Below are positions 1 to 6,753 of a DNA stretch of 30,526 nucleotides, piece by piece. Made by a program: the position numbers and the translations under genes. The stretch is from assembly GCA_018660305.1 (NCBI GenBank), contig JABJKO010000127.1, forward strand, positions 1 through 30,526, read 5' to 3'. This DNA is from Rhodospirillaceae bacterium (GTDB lineage: Bacteria > Pseudomonadota > Alphaproteobacteria > MPNO01 > UBA2964). Each line of letters opens with the position of its first letter. Position 1 is the stretch's first letter. Below the pieces are notes generated by a model. The model was not told where the DNA came from and did not search any database. It saw only the letters and a list, made by a program, of their open reading frames with translations.

Positions 1-228
1 AGACGTCTACTTCGGGCGTGGGCAGGCCATTTTAAAACAAAGAGAAAGGAGTAATCGGAAAACGATGGAATCCCGGCGCTTGCAATACCGCAAACACGCC
101 GCTTGATATCTTGAACCAGATGAGCCAGACCCTCCTTTAGATCAGGCCCTTGAGTGTTCCAATTTATATGACGACGGACAGGTCTGACCTACCGGCATAA
201 TCTTTCGGGAACGCCGGAACAGACGACC

Positions 229-909
229 ATGGTCGATTCCGCGCGCCAGTTTGCGGCGATTAAGGCGCTGGTCGCGCTCACCGAACCACGCTTTCTCGAT
301 ATACCGGATAGAATTCTCAGTTCCTTTCCGCCGCGGACCATCGGCTATCGGCCGGAGCGGGGCAGCCCGCGCGACAACACAGGCAGGTCGTTTGACGCGC
401 TGGGGGTCGCGGTAAAGGGCGCGGCTTATGTTTTCAATGCCCTTTTGGCGCCGGCGCGCATGTCGCGGCTTGTGGAATTGTCCCGCCGGGATAAGGGCGT
501 ACCGTCTTTGGATAGTGTGCTTGACGCCCTGACCGGTTCGGTGTTTCGAAATGCAAGAGAGCCGGAAAGACACGCCGAGATCAGACGGGCCGTCCGACAG
601 TCGCTGGTCACGAAACTTCTGGCTTTGTCGTTGAAGAAGGAGGTCTCGGACTCGGCGCGGGCGCGGGTGGATATTCATCTGGCGGAATTGCTCGAACGGC
701 TGAGTAAAAGTCAGGACAGGCATTCCCTATGGCTGGCCGGAAAAATTCGCAGACAGCTTGAACGACCCTTTGGCAGCGGCAAGATCATGGCCTCGAAAAA
801 TCCGCGGGGCCGTCGGGCACATGACGATCATCTGGATATGGACGCCGATCTCTGGGACAATGAGCCATCCGTATCGTTTACCGACTCCGCCATCACGTGG
901 AGTGACTAA
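229..909 (+). CDS. C-terminal fragment of a zinc-dependent metalloprotease (DUF4953/DUF5117 type)
   Basis: The 226-aa product resembles only the C-terminal tail of large (about 800 aa) secreted zinc metalloproteases. Family-like stretches are LDIPDRILSSFPPR near residues 22-35, RSFDALGVAV near 50, a 'hxSRLVE..RRD' stretch near 80, and a helical end around IRRAVRQSLVTKLLAL. The HExxH catalytic domain is absent. The reading frame stays open upstream only to a TGA at 166-168, and those in-frame codons (GLTYRHN...) also look like family sequence, so the ATG at 229 is probably not a native start. Nucleotides 1-168 carry stops in all three plus frames and show no recognisable upstream half. I read this as a decayed or truncated gene; the family call rests on memory of the tail pattern. 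The stop lies 11 nt before the next gene, whose ribosome binding site overlaps it. Confidence 0.55.
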   Translation: MVDSARQFAAIKALVALTEPRFLDIPDRILSSFPPRTIGYRPERGSPRDNTGRSFDALGVAVKGAAYVFNALLAPARMSRLVELSRRDKGVPSLDSVLDALTGSVFRNAREPERHAEIRRAVRQSLVTKLLALSLKKEVSDSARARVDIHLAELLERLSKSQDRHSLWLAGKIRRQLERPFGSGKIMASKNPRGRRAHDDHLDMDADLWDNEPSVSFTDSAITWSD

Positions 910-920
910 GGGCCAGATCA

Positions 921-2117
921 ATGCCAGACACCAGTTCAGCGGGCGACCCACCGACACGGGAGGCGCTGGTCGCCCGCGCCTCGGCACTGGTCCCGTTTCT
1001 ACTTGAGCGGGCCGATGAGACCGAGCGCAACCGCTCCCTGCTGCCCGATGTGCGCCAGCGTCTGGCCGATGACGGGCTGCTGCGCATAATGCAACCGACA
1101 ACCATTGGCGGTTATGGCCTCGATCTGACGACCCATCTTGAAGTGGCCGGCGAACTGGCCCGGGGCTGCGGGTCGACGGCCTGGCTGCAATGCCTGATCG
1201 GTAACCAGAATTGCCACATCGCGTGGTATCCCAAGCAAGCGCAGGAAGAAGTCCTGGCCGACGGCACATCCCTGTTTTCCCCGCTGGTCATGGGGCCGCC
1301 GGAGATCGCCGAGCGCGTCGAGGGCGGCGTCCGGCTCAAGGGGCGCTGGCCCTATGTGACCGGTGTGGATCAGGCGGGCTGGATGATGCTCAGCGCTCGC
1401 GATCCCGACGATCATGCCCGTGTCCTGACCTGTCTCATGCCGAAGGGCGCCGGCACGGTACACGATGACTGGCATGTGATGGGCATGCGCGGCACCGGCA
1501 GCAAGACCGTGCTGCTCGACGACGTGTTTATCCCGGACCACCGGGTGCTGTGTTTCCGCGAGGCGGAGCTCAAAGGCGCTCCCGGCGCCGAAATCAGTCC
1601 CGATGCCCTTTATATCGGGGCGCCAAATGGCATCATGTTCGCCATGGTGGTGGCGGGCCCGTCCATCGGCCTCGCCGCCTGCGCCATTGATGCCTATAAG
1701 GACCGGCTGAGCAGCCGGTGGAGCGCGCGCATGCCGTCCTCCCAGACCGAATGGCCGGGATCGCAAATGCGTCTCGGGCGCGCCATGGTCCGTTGGAAGT
1801 CCGCCAAGCGCCTGCTCCTGGAAAATGCCGATGCGTTCACCGATCAGGTAACACGCGGCGAGACCATGACCCTCGAGGACCGCACCAACTACCGCATGGC
1901 GGTGGTCGAGGTGGTCAGCCAATGCACCGACATTGTCTATGATCTGTTCTGCGATGCCGGCACCGGTGTGGTGATGGAAGGCTCGGTCCTGCAGCGCGCG
2001 CTCCGCGATACACTCACGCTGCGCAGCCACTTCATGATCATGCCCGACCTCGCCGCCGAAAACGCCGGCCGAATACAGCTCCATATGCCGCCCAAGGCGC
2101 CCTACGCGGGGGGATAG
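921..2117 (+). CDS. Acyl-CoA dehydrogenase-fold flavin-dependent monooxygenase, oxygenase subunit (HsaA/HpaH-like)
   Basis: The 398-aa protein has the acyl-CoA dehydrogenase fold used by group D two-component flavin monooxygenases. It opens with a helical N-domain (LLPDVRQRLADDGLLRIMQP, residues 34-53), followed by GGYGLDL and a cap with GCGSTAWLQCLIG. The central beta domain carries GRWPYVTGVDQAGW and MGMRGTGSKTV, the usual flavin-contact regions. The C-terminal four-helix domain ends in LRSHFMIMPDLAAENAGR, typical of the Acyl-CoA_dh_2 group. Such enzymes hydroxylate phenolic or steroid-derived rings using reduced FMN/FAD from a separate reductase. No reductase gene lies nearby, so substrate and partner are unknown. 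AAGGG sits 8 nt before the ATG. An ordinary acyl-CoA dehydrogenase is the less likely alternative. Confidence 0.82.
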   Translation: MPDTSSAGDPPTREALVARASALVPFLLERADETERNRSLLPDVRQRLADDGLLRIMQPTTIGGYGLDLTTHLEVAGELARGCGSTAWLQCLIGNQNCHIAWYPKQAQEEVLADGTSLFSPLVMGPPEIAERVEGGVRLKGRWPYVTGVDQAGWMMLSARDPDDHARVLTCLMPKGAGTVHDDWHVMGMRGTGSKTVLLDDVFIPDHRVLCFREAELKGAPGAEISPDALYIGAPNGIMFAMVVAGPSIGLAACAIDAYKDRLSSRWSARMPSSQTEWPGSQMRLGRAMVRWKSAKRLLLENADAFTDQVTRGETMTLEDRTNYRMAVVEVVSQCTDIVYDLFCDAGTGVVMEGSVLQRALRDTLTLRSHFMIMPDLAAENAGRIQLHMPPKAPYAGG

Positions 2118-2275
2118 ATTGTCTGCTATCAGGGAAATGGCGGATATTCTTAATTGAGACAGTCACGTCATCTGCGTCGCCTCAACAGACTTCTTCATCA
2201 GCCTCAGGCAAAACCAGACCTTTCGGCTCCGCAAATTCACCCGGAAAATACGCCTGAATTGCTGCCGTCGGCCCA
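2118..2275. other. Intergenic stretch without a recognisable gene
   Basis: This is the upstream part of the 408-nt gap between the monooxygenase and PEP-CTERM gene A. No convincing coding sequence, hairpin terminator or repeat was seen. The only open frame here runs on through the sigma-54 module and is explained by that conserved DNA. Confidence 0.5.
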
Positions 2276-2338
2276 CTTTACAGTTTTTCGGCTAAAACCC
2301 CGATTTCGGCAAAAAACTGTCGGAATATTTTACAGTTT

Positions 2339-2358
2339 GGTAAATCGGTCGATTAACC
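2339..2358. promoter_or_regulatory. Candidate enhancer-binding-protein operator (palindrome), copy A
   Basis: GGTAAATCG-GT-CGATTAACC is an inverted repeat with 9-nt arms and one mismatch, unchanged in both PEP-CTERM promoters. Its centre lies about 50 bp upstream of the -24 GG, roughly -75 from the expected transcription start, a usual place for a sigma-54 activator site. The binding protein is inferred. Confidence 0.5.
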
Positions 2359-2397
2359 AACTTCGTAAATCATTGATATTCATCAAAACCTGAAAGT

Positions 2398-2412
2398 TGG
2401 CATGCTTCTTGC
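2398..2412 (+). promoter_or_regulatory. Sigma-54 -24/-12 element, copy A
   Basis: TGGCATGCTTCTTGC matches the RpoN consensus TGGCACG-N4-TTGC at all but one position. GG (2399-2400) and GC (2411-2412) have the required 10-nt spacing. The expected start is near 2424, giving a leader of about 100 nt. Confidence 0.82.
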
Positions 2413-2525
2413 ATAGTTACAGGCAGGGCAACGTTCGTGGTGGGCGTCTCCCTGGATAAAACAGCGATGGATGGGTTGGCGTTGAAAGCGCGGGTCTCCA
2501 TTGCACAACGATGGGAGACTTTAAA

Positions 2526-3434
2526 ATGAAATGTAAACTTCTTGCGGCGGCGATGGCCGTTGGACTGAGCACAGTCGGGTGGAGCCAATGGGCCCACGCA
2601 GCACCGATAAATCCAAATGCTAGTTTCCCCAGCGTTGCTGGAGGCGGCGGGGCAAATTGGATCAGTATCGGGAACTTTGGCGGCGGTGCCGGATTCGGCA
2701 TAGCCGACGCCAGTATCGGTGGGCAGAGTGACGCCTATGACATTGGCGGTAACTTGCAGGTCGGCGGTACGACCTATGTCGCTCCTAATCCTTCCGATCT
2801 CACCGGGAACCTTTATACTGGTGGCGTCGCCTCGGTGAATGGTCTCAACACCTCGCTCCAGTATTTTTTCGATAACGCAAGTCCCATCGTCCGGTCTCTG
2901 GCGACCTTTACTAACCCGGGAGGCGCCGCTGTCACACGCACCATCACATGGCAAAACAATCTCGGCGCCGACGCCAGTACGCAGGTCACGGGATCAAGCA
3001 GCGGAGACACCACTTTTGGTATCAATGACCGCTGGGTCACGACGGATGATGTCAACACTGGCGCTGGCGATCCCGCGACTTACTTTGCCCTGTATGGACC
3101 GGGCGCGCTTGTCCCGACCTCCGCTACGTTTCTGACAACCACATTTTTAGCGGCTGGCGCCCAAGGCGTTCGCGCCGAATACATGTTGACAGTTGGTGCA
3201 GGTCAGACGGTCTCGCTTTTGTTCTTCAACGGCATTGACACGACCACAGCTAACGCATTGGCAGCGGTAACACAGTTTGACAATCTCAGTGCAACCGATC
3301 CCCTGTTAGCTGGAGTTGATCTGTCTCAAGTCGCTAACTGGGATATCGCGCAGATACCCGAACCCGGTACGCTCGGTATCCTCGGCCTCGGCCTTGTCGG
3401 TCTCGGTTTAGCGAGACGCAAACGGGCTGCCTGA
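2526..3434 (+). CDS. PEP-CTERM sorting domain protein A (exported surface protein)
   Basis: The 302-aa protein has an N-terminal signal peptide (MKCKLLAAAMAVGLSTVGWS, probable cleavage after AHA) and a long Gly/Ser/Thr/Asn-rich, probably beta-sandwich body without cysteine. The classic C-terminal tripartite signal IPEPGTLGILGLGLVGLGL-ARRKR completes it. PEP-CTERM proteins are cut and attached by the membrane exosortase/EpsH system in EPS-forming Gram-negative bacteria. The start at 2526 is preferred to an in-frame ATG at 2511. The 15-nt block GGAGACTTTAAAATG (2514-2528) is identical at the second PEP-CTERM gene and gives a good ribosome binding site. The gene stands alone with its own sigma-54 promoter and terminator. 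No function beyond a surface or matrix role is evident. Confidence 0.92.
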   Translation: MKCKLLAAAMAVGLSTVGWSQWAHAAPINPNASFPSVAGGGGANWISIGNFGGGAGFGIADASIGGQSDAYDIGGNLQVGGTTYVAPNPSDLTGNLYTGGVASVNGLNTSLQYFFDNASPIVRSLATFTNPGGAAVTRTITWQNNLGADASTQVTGSSSGDTTFGINDRWVTTDDVNTGAGDPATYFALYGPGALVPTSATFLTTTFLAAGAQGVRAEYMLTVGAGQTVSLLFFNGIDTTTANALAAVTQFDNLSATDPLLAGVDLSQVANWDIAQIPEPGTLGILGLGLVGLGLARRKRAA

Positions 3435-3460
3435 CACCTCCGAGACAGTTCGTTGCGAAC

Positions 3461-3490
3461 ACGGCGGCCTGACGAGGTCGCCGTTTTCTT
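3461..3490 (+). terminator. Rho-independent terminator of PEP-CTERM gene A
   Basis: ACGGCGGCC (3461-3469) pairs with GGTCGCCGT (3476-3484) in a 9-bp stem with one G-U pair. It has a 6-nt loop and is followed by TTTTCTT. It starts 26 nt after the stop codon. Confidence 0.88.
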
Positions 3491-3598
3491 GTGCGTCGAT
3501 CGGTTGAGATGACAGTCAAAAGCTGACATCCTGACCGAAATTCGTAGCGTCTGTTTCCGGAGGCGGTTCGGACGTCCAACGGACGAACACGACCTTAT

Positions 3599-4069
3599 TT
3601 ATTCTTCCAAATTCTGGCCCAGCTTGGGCCACAGGCGGGTATAGACCTCGGTGTTCTGGAAGCGCGGGAAATAGATGTCGTGGAAATAGTGCTTGATGTT
3701 GTCCTCGGTCAGCGTCACGCCGCAGACAGTTTCCACGTATTCCTCGAAATCCTCATAGATCATGTAGTGATAGATGTTGGTCAGGGACGAGAAGAACAGA
3801 TCGGAGTAATTGACCTTCACCGCCTGTGACACCCGGTTGGCGATATACTGGCTCACCGGCTTGTTCTTGTCGGCCGCCATGGGGGACGCCAGGAAGGTGA
3901 AGATATGGCGGGTATCAGTCACTTCGCAGAATTTGTCGAACAGCTTGTTGTCTTTGTATTTGGCGGCTTTTTTCGCGAGTTTCTCGCGCTGCACGTCCTC
4001 ACGCCGGAATTGCCGCCGGCGTTCCTTGGCGTCCTTGATAGCCCGTTCCCGTTGCGTCGCGCGTGCCAT
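3599..4069 (-). CDS. Uncharacterised 156-aa protein with a basic N-terminus
   Basis: I do not recognise the family. Residues 1-40 are strongly basic and probably helical (ARATQRERAIKDAKERRRQF, then REKLAKKAAKYKD). The rest is rich in aromatic and acidic residues (YSDLFFSSLTNIYHYMIYED, then FHDIYFPRFQN) and looks globular and alpha-helical. There is no signal peptide or membrane segment. The basic head could bind nucleic acid, but this is only a composition argument. The gene is divergent from the TauE/SafE permease across a 73-nt gap and has no partner on its own strand. No clear ribosome binding site precedes the ATG at 4069. Opposing frames in this interval are shorter and lack protein-like composition. 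Confidence 0.7.
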   Translation of the reverse strand: MARATQRERAIKDAKERRRQFRREDVQREKLAKKAAKYKDNKLFDKFCEVTDTRHIFTFLASPMAADKNKPVSQYIANRVSQAVKVNYSDLFFSSLTNIYHYMIYEDFEEYVETVCGVTLTEDNIKHYFHDIYFPRFQNTEVYTRLWPKLGQNLEE

Positions 4070-4142
4070 GCGGTTCTTATAGGGGCCAAATCCTGACCAT
4101 GTCTATCAGTACCGTGGGAAGTGAACGGGGAATGACAATCGT

Positions 4143-4910
4143 ATGATGGCGTTTTTGGAGTTGGTCCCCGGTATCGAGCCCTGGACTTTCATCGGGCTGA
4201 CCATCCTGAGTTTTTTTACGGCGGCCTTTGGCGTGGTCGCGGGGCTCGGTGGCGGCGTGATGTTGTTGGCCGTGATGGCGACCATCGTGCCGCCCACAAT
4301 TCTGATCCCGCTGCATGGCACGGTCCTGTTCGGGACCAATGTGGGGCGCGCTATAATTATGCGGCGCCATTTCCTCAAGCATCTGCTGCCGGTGTTTTTC
4401 GTGGGGGCGGTTCTCGGCGCCTTTATCGGGGGAAAGATCGTCGTCACGCTGCCGACGGCGACGCTGCAGATTATTCTCGGGCTGTTTATCCTCTATGTGT
4501 GTTGGGCGCCCAAGATCGCCGCCCGTGCCTATTCCCACACCAAGTTTCTCCTGCTTGGCCTCATCGGCACCCTGATGGGGATGTTTGTTGGTTCCAGCGG
4601 CACCATCATTGCGCCTTATGTGGCGGCCGCCTGCCCCGACCGCCGCGAATATGTGGCGACCCATTCGGTGTTTATGAGTTTGATTCACGGTTTGAAGGTG
4701 GTCGTCTTCGGCATTCTGGGCTTTTCCATCGGCGCCTATTTGCCGTTGATGGCGGCCATGATCGGGATGGCCTTCCTGGGCAGCCTGTTTGGCCGGGCCG
4801 TTCTGAACCGCCTGCCGGAGGCTGTTTTCCGCCGAATTTTTCAAGTCGTTCTGACTCTACTGGCACTCCGTCTCCTGTATTCCGGAATAAGGAATGCCGG
4901 CGGGCTTTAG
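4143..4910 (+). CDS. TauE/SafE (DUF81) family sulfite/anion exporter permease
   Basis: This 255-aa inner-membrane protein has about 7-8 hydrophobic segments. The TauE/SafE pattern appears as two related halves. The first contains FFTAAFGVVAGLGGGVMLL (residues about 20-38), and the second contains LLLGLIGTLMGMFVGSSG (about 136-153), with the usual internal Gly-rich helices. Members export sulfite, sulfoacetate or other small organic anions by an uncertain mechanism. Two adjacent ATGs (4143 and 4146) could start it, with GGGGAA about 10 nt upstream. A small tandem hydrolase pair follows 30 nt downstream, so co-transcription is possible. The substrate cannot be told from sequence. Confidence 0.85.
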   Translation: MMAFLELVPGIEPWTFIGLTILSFFTAAFGVVAGLGGGVMLLAVMATIVPPTILIPLHGTVLFGTNVGRAIIMRRHFLKHLLPVFFVGAVLGAFIGGKIVVTLPTATLQIILGLFILYVCWAPKIAARAYSHTKFLLLGLIGTLMGMFVGSSGTIIAPYVAAACPDRREYVATHSVFMSLIHGLKVVVFGILGFSIGAYLPLMAAMIGMAFLGSLFGRAVLNRLPEAVFRRIFQVVLTLLALRLLYSGIRNAGGL

Positions 4911-4940
4911 CGGAATTGTCGCGTGAGATAGAATGAACCC

Positions 4941-5150
4941 ATGAGTATTGTTTACAGAGAGTTCGATCAACAGACGCTGGATAGGGAATATAACGCTCGG
5001 GCGAAGATATTTGCCGATGCCTGGACAGGGCGGGGCTGGCCGTGCCGTCATTTTCAGGTCGCAGGACGCAACCATTTCGATATTGTGTTCGAGATGTGCA
5101 ATCCGGCGAGCCTTGTGTCCAAGGAAGTCTTTGCCATGATGGGAGTCTGA
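4941..5150 (+). CDS. Internally deleted paralogue of the downstream arylformamidase-like hydrolase
   Basis: This 69-aa intact frame is made of the two ends of the next gene's protein. Residues 1-20 align to residues 1-20 of the 286-aa neighbour (13/20 identical, with LD.EYNAR shared). Residues 21-69 align to its last 49 residues without gaps (22/49 identical, including RGWPC and NHF). About 217 central residues are missing, including the HGGYW oxyanion motif and the GTSAGG nucleophile. Only the catalytic-histidine region (NHFDI) remains, so it cannot be an active hydrolase. Sequence divergence is large, so the duplication is old, yet no stop or frameshift has appeared. Its stop lies 2 nt before the full-length gene. 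It may be a decaying duplicate or a retained small protein. Confidence 0.72.
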   Translation: MSIVYREFDQQTLDREYNARAKIFADAWTGRGWPCRHFQVAGRNHFDIVFEMCNPASLVSKEVFAMMGV

Positions 5151-5152
5151 CC

Positions 5153-6013
5153 ATGAGCAAGATCTACCGCAATTTCGACCGTGCCCAGCTCGACATCGAA
5201 TATAACGCCCGCGGCACCGTGCCGGATTACACCATCCATGGGCGTGAAAATTCCGCTTTCAGCGAAGAAGCGCGCCAGACGCTGGAGTGTCTGCTGGATG
5301 TGTCCTATGGCGACCATGTGGACGAGGTGATCGACATCTTCCCGGCGGGGCCGGATGCACCGGTGTTTCTTTATCTTCATGGCGGGTACTGGCGGGCCAA
5401 CAGCCAGAAGGAGGCGGCCGCCATGGCGCCCAATTTCGTCGCCCATGGCATATCGGTGGTGGCGGTGAACTACAGCCTCGCACCGGCCGCCTCACTGGAT
5501 ACCATCACGGCGCAGTGCCGCGCGGCGGTGGCCTGGGTGTGGAAAAACGGCAGGGAAAAATTCGGCGCCGATCCCGACCGCATCTATGTGGGCGGCACCT
5601 CGGCCGGTGGCCATCTGACGGGCATGATCCTGGCCAGCGGCTGGCATGAGGCGCATGGCGTGCCGCACGATTTGGTCAAGGGTGCGCTGGCGCTCAATGG
5701 TCTCCATGATCTGGAGCCGGTCATGCTGTCGGAACCTAACGACTGGATACAGCTCGACGCGGACTCCGCCCACCGCAACAGCCCGATCCACCATCTGCCG
5801 GATCAGGGCTGTCCGCTTGTGGTGTCCTATGGCGGGTCGGAGACCTCGGAATTCAAACGCCAGAGCGAGATCTACGCCGCCGCCTGGCGGGAGCGCGGCT
5901 GGCCGTGCTCCTGTTTCGAGGTGACCGAGTGTAACCATTTCAATATCCCGCAGGAACTCCGCGACCCGTCCACGCGGATGTGCCGTGAAATGTTCGAGAT
6001 GATCGGGGTTTAA
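5153..6013 (+). CDS. Alpha/beta hydrolase, arylformamidase (kynurenine formamidase)-like
   Basis: This 286-aa cytoplasmic alpha/beta hydrolase has the oxyanion-hole motif HGGYW (residues 76-80) and the nucleophile elbow GGTSAGGH with Ser150. Its acid region is GGSETSEFKRQS, and the catalytic histidine is His262 in CNHFNI. This arrangement is typical of the arylformamidase-like branch, which hydrolyses N-formylkynurenine or small esters and amides. No other kynurenine-pathway gene is present, so the substrate is open. The ATG at 5153 is chosen over an upstream in-frame alternative because it gives MSKIYR.FD.AQLD, matching the N-terminus of the truncated relative just upstream. The stop is 1 nt from the converging stop of the minus-strand hydrolase. 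Confidence 0.85.
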   Translation: MSKIYRNFDRAQLDIEYNARGTVPDYTIHGRENSAFSEEARQTLECLLDVSYGDHVDEVIDIFPAGPDAPVFLYLHGGYWRANSQKEAAAMAPNFVAHGISVVAVNYSLAPAASLDTITAQCRAAVAWVWKNGREKFGADPDRIYVGGTSAGGHLTGMILASGWHEAHGVPHDLVKGALALNGLHDLEPVMLSEPNDWIQLDADSAHRNSPIHHLPDQGCPLVVSYGGSETSEFKRQSEIYAAAWRERGWPCSCFEVTECNHFNIPQELRDPSTRMCREMFEMIGV

Positions 6014-6014
6014 C

Positions 6015-6728
6015 TTACGCCACCTCGATCAAAATCTCCGCCAGCCGGTCGGGCATGTCGACCATGATGTCGTGGCCGCAGGGGAGGGAATAGGTGGTCC
6101 AGCTTGGGTCTGCCGCGCAATTTTCCAGATAGGAATCGAAGGCGGGGTTCTCGTAGGGCGCGGCGCGGATATAACTTTTCTTCGGGATACGGTCACGGGC
6201 GCCGGTCAGTTTGATGGGCTGTAGCGACACGCCGAGCGGCTGTTCGGTGGTTTTCGAATCCACCCAGGCCTGATCTTTTGCGCTGGCGACCAGAAATTTC
6301 TCGGCGGTCGGGCCGGGACGACTGACCTTGTCGGCTTCTTGCGCCTTGGCAATGCTTTCCCGGGTAAAGGCCGAACCGATTGTCTGACCGGAATCGCCGT
6401 CTTCGGGCATATAGGCATCGAGGAAGATGATCGAGGCGATGCGGTCCAGCATCTGCTCGGCAACGCCCGAGACGATCCAGCCGCCATATGAATGGCCGCA
6501 CAGGACAACATTCTCTAGATTTTCCCATTTCATGACATTCACAACGTCGGTGATATGGGTGTCGAGATTGATGGCCGAACTCATCAGGTGCGACCGCTCG
6601 CCAAGGCCGGTCAGGGTCGGTGTGAAGACCCGGTGACCCTGGGCGCAAAGAATGTCCCGCACCCGCCCGTAACACCAGCCGCCATGCCAGGCGCCATGAA
6701 CCAGTACGAAAGTGATCGGATCTGTCAT
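6015..6728 (-). CDS. Alpha/beta fold hydrolase (EstC/methylesterase-like)
   Basis: The 237-aa protein starts MTDPITFVLVHGAWHGGWCY, the HGAWHGG oxyanion motif of the plant methylesterase/EstC/pyrethroid-hydrolase-like group. The nucleophile is Ser80 in CGHSYGG. A FLDAYMPEDG loop follows, and the catalytic histidine is near residue 219 (CGHDIMVDMPDRLAE). It probably hydrolyses small esters; the substrate is unknown. The start at 6728 has GGGGGA 7 nt upstream. Longer in-frame extensions would run into the ABC-F gene. It lies 25 nt downstream of that gene and is probably the last cistron of the minus-strand run. Confidence 0.86.
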   Translation of the reverse strand: MTDPITFVLVHGAWHGGWCYGRVRDILCAQGHRVFTPTLTGLGERSHLMSSAINLDTHITDVVNVMKWENLENVVLCGHSYGGWIVSGVAEQMLDRIASIIFLDAYMPEDGDSGQTIGSAFTRESIAKAQEADKVSRPGPTAEKFLVASAKDQAWVDSKTTEQPLGVSLQPIKLTGARDRIPKKSYIRAAPYENPAFDSYLENCAADPSWTTYSLPCGHDIMVDMPDRLAEILIEVA

Positions 6729-6753
6729 GTTGGTTCCCCCTATTGGTTTAGGG

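Larger units (their letters stand above)
2276..2414 (+). promoter_or_regulatory. Sigma-54 promoter module A of the PEP-CTERM gene
   Basis: This 139-bp segment aligns without gaps to 25905-26043, upstream of the other PEP-CTERM gene, with about 16 mismatches by hand count (about 88% identity). It holds two TTTACAGTTT boxes (2277-2286 and 2329-2338), an inverted pair AAACTGT/ACAGTTT (2314-2320 and 2332-2338), a near-palindrome (2339-2358) and a -24/-12 element (2398-2412). The 40-nt block 2329-2368 is identical in both copies. In other bacteria PEP-CTERM genes are known to be controlled by RpoN with the PrsK/PrsR system. The module layout (upstream activator sites plus GG-N10-GC) fits that, although PrsR itself is not in the window. 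Confidence 0.85.

Noticed and set aside
999..2084. Long 361-aa open frame on the minus strand
   Set aside because: It is antisense to the flavin monooxygenase, with His/Gly/Ala-rich composition typical of a GC-rich shadow frame and no family motif.
2154..2393. 79-aa frame upstream of PEP-CTERM gene A
   Set aside because: It shares the peptide NRSINQLRK.LIFIK with a frame upstream of gene B only because both read through the conserved promoter module. The conservation is at DNA level and includes the sigma-54 site.
5042..5152. Upstream start for the arylformamidase-like gene
   Set aside because: The 37 extra residues overlap the short paralogue in another frame, and the natural N-terminus MSKIYR is matched by that paralogue.
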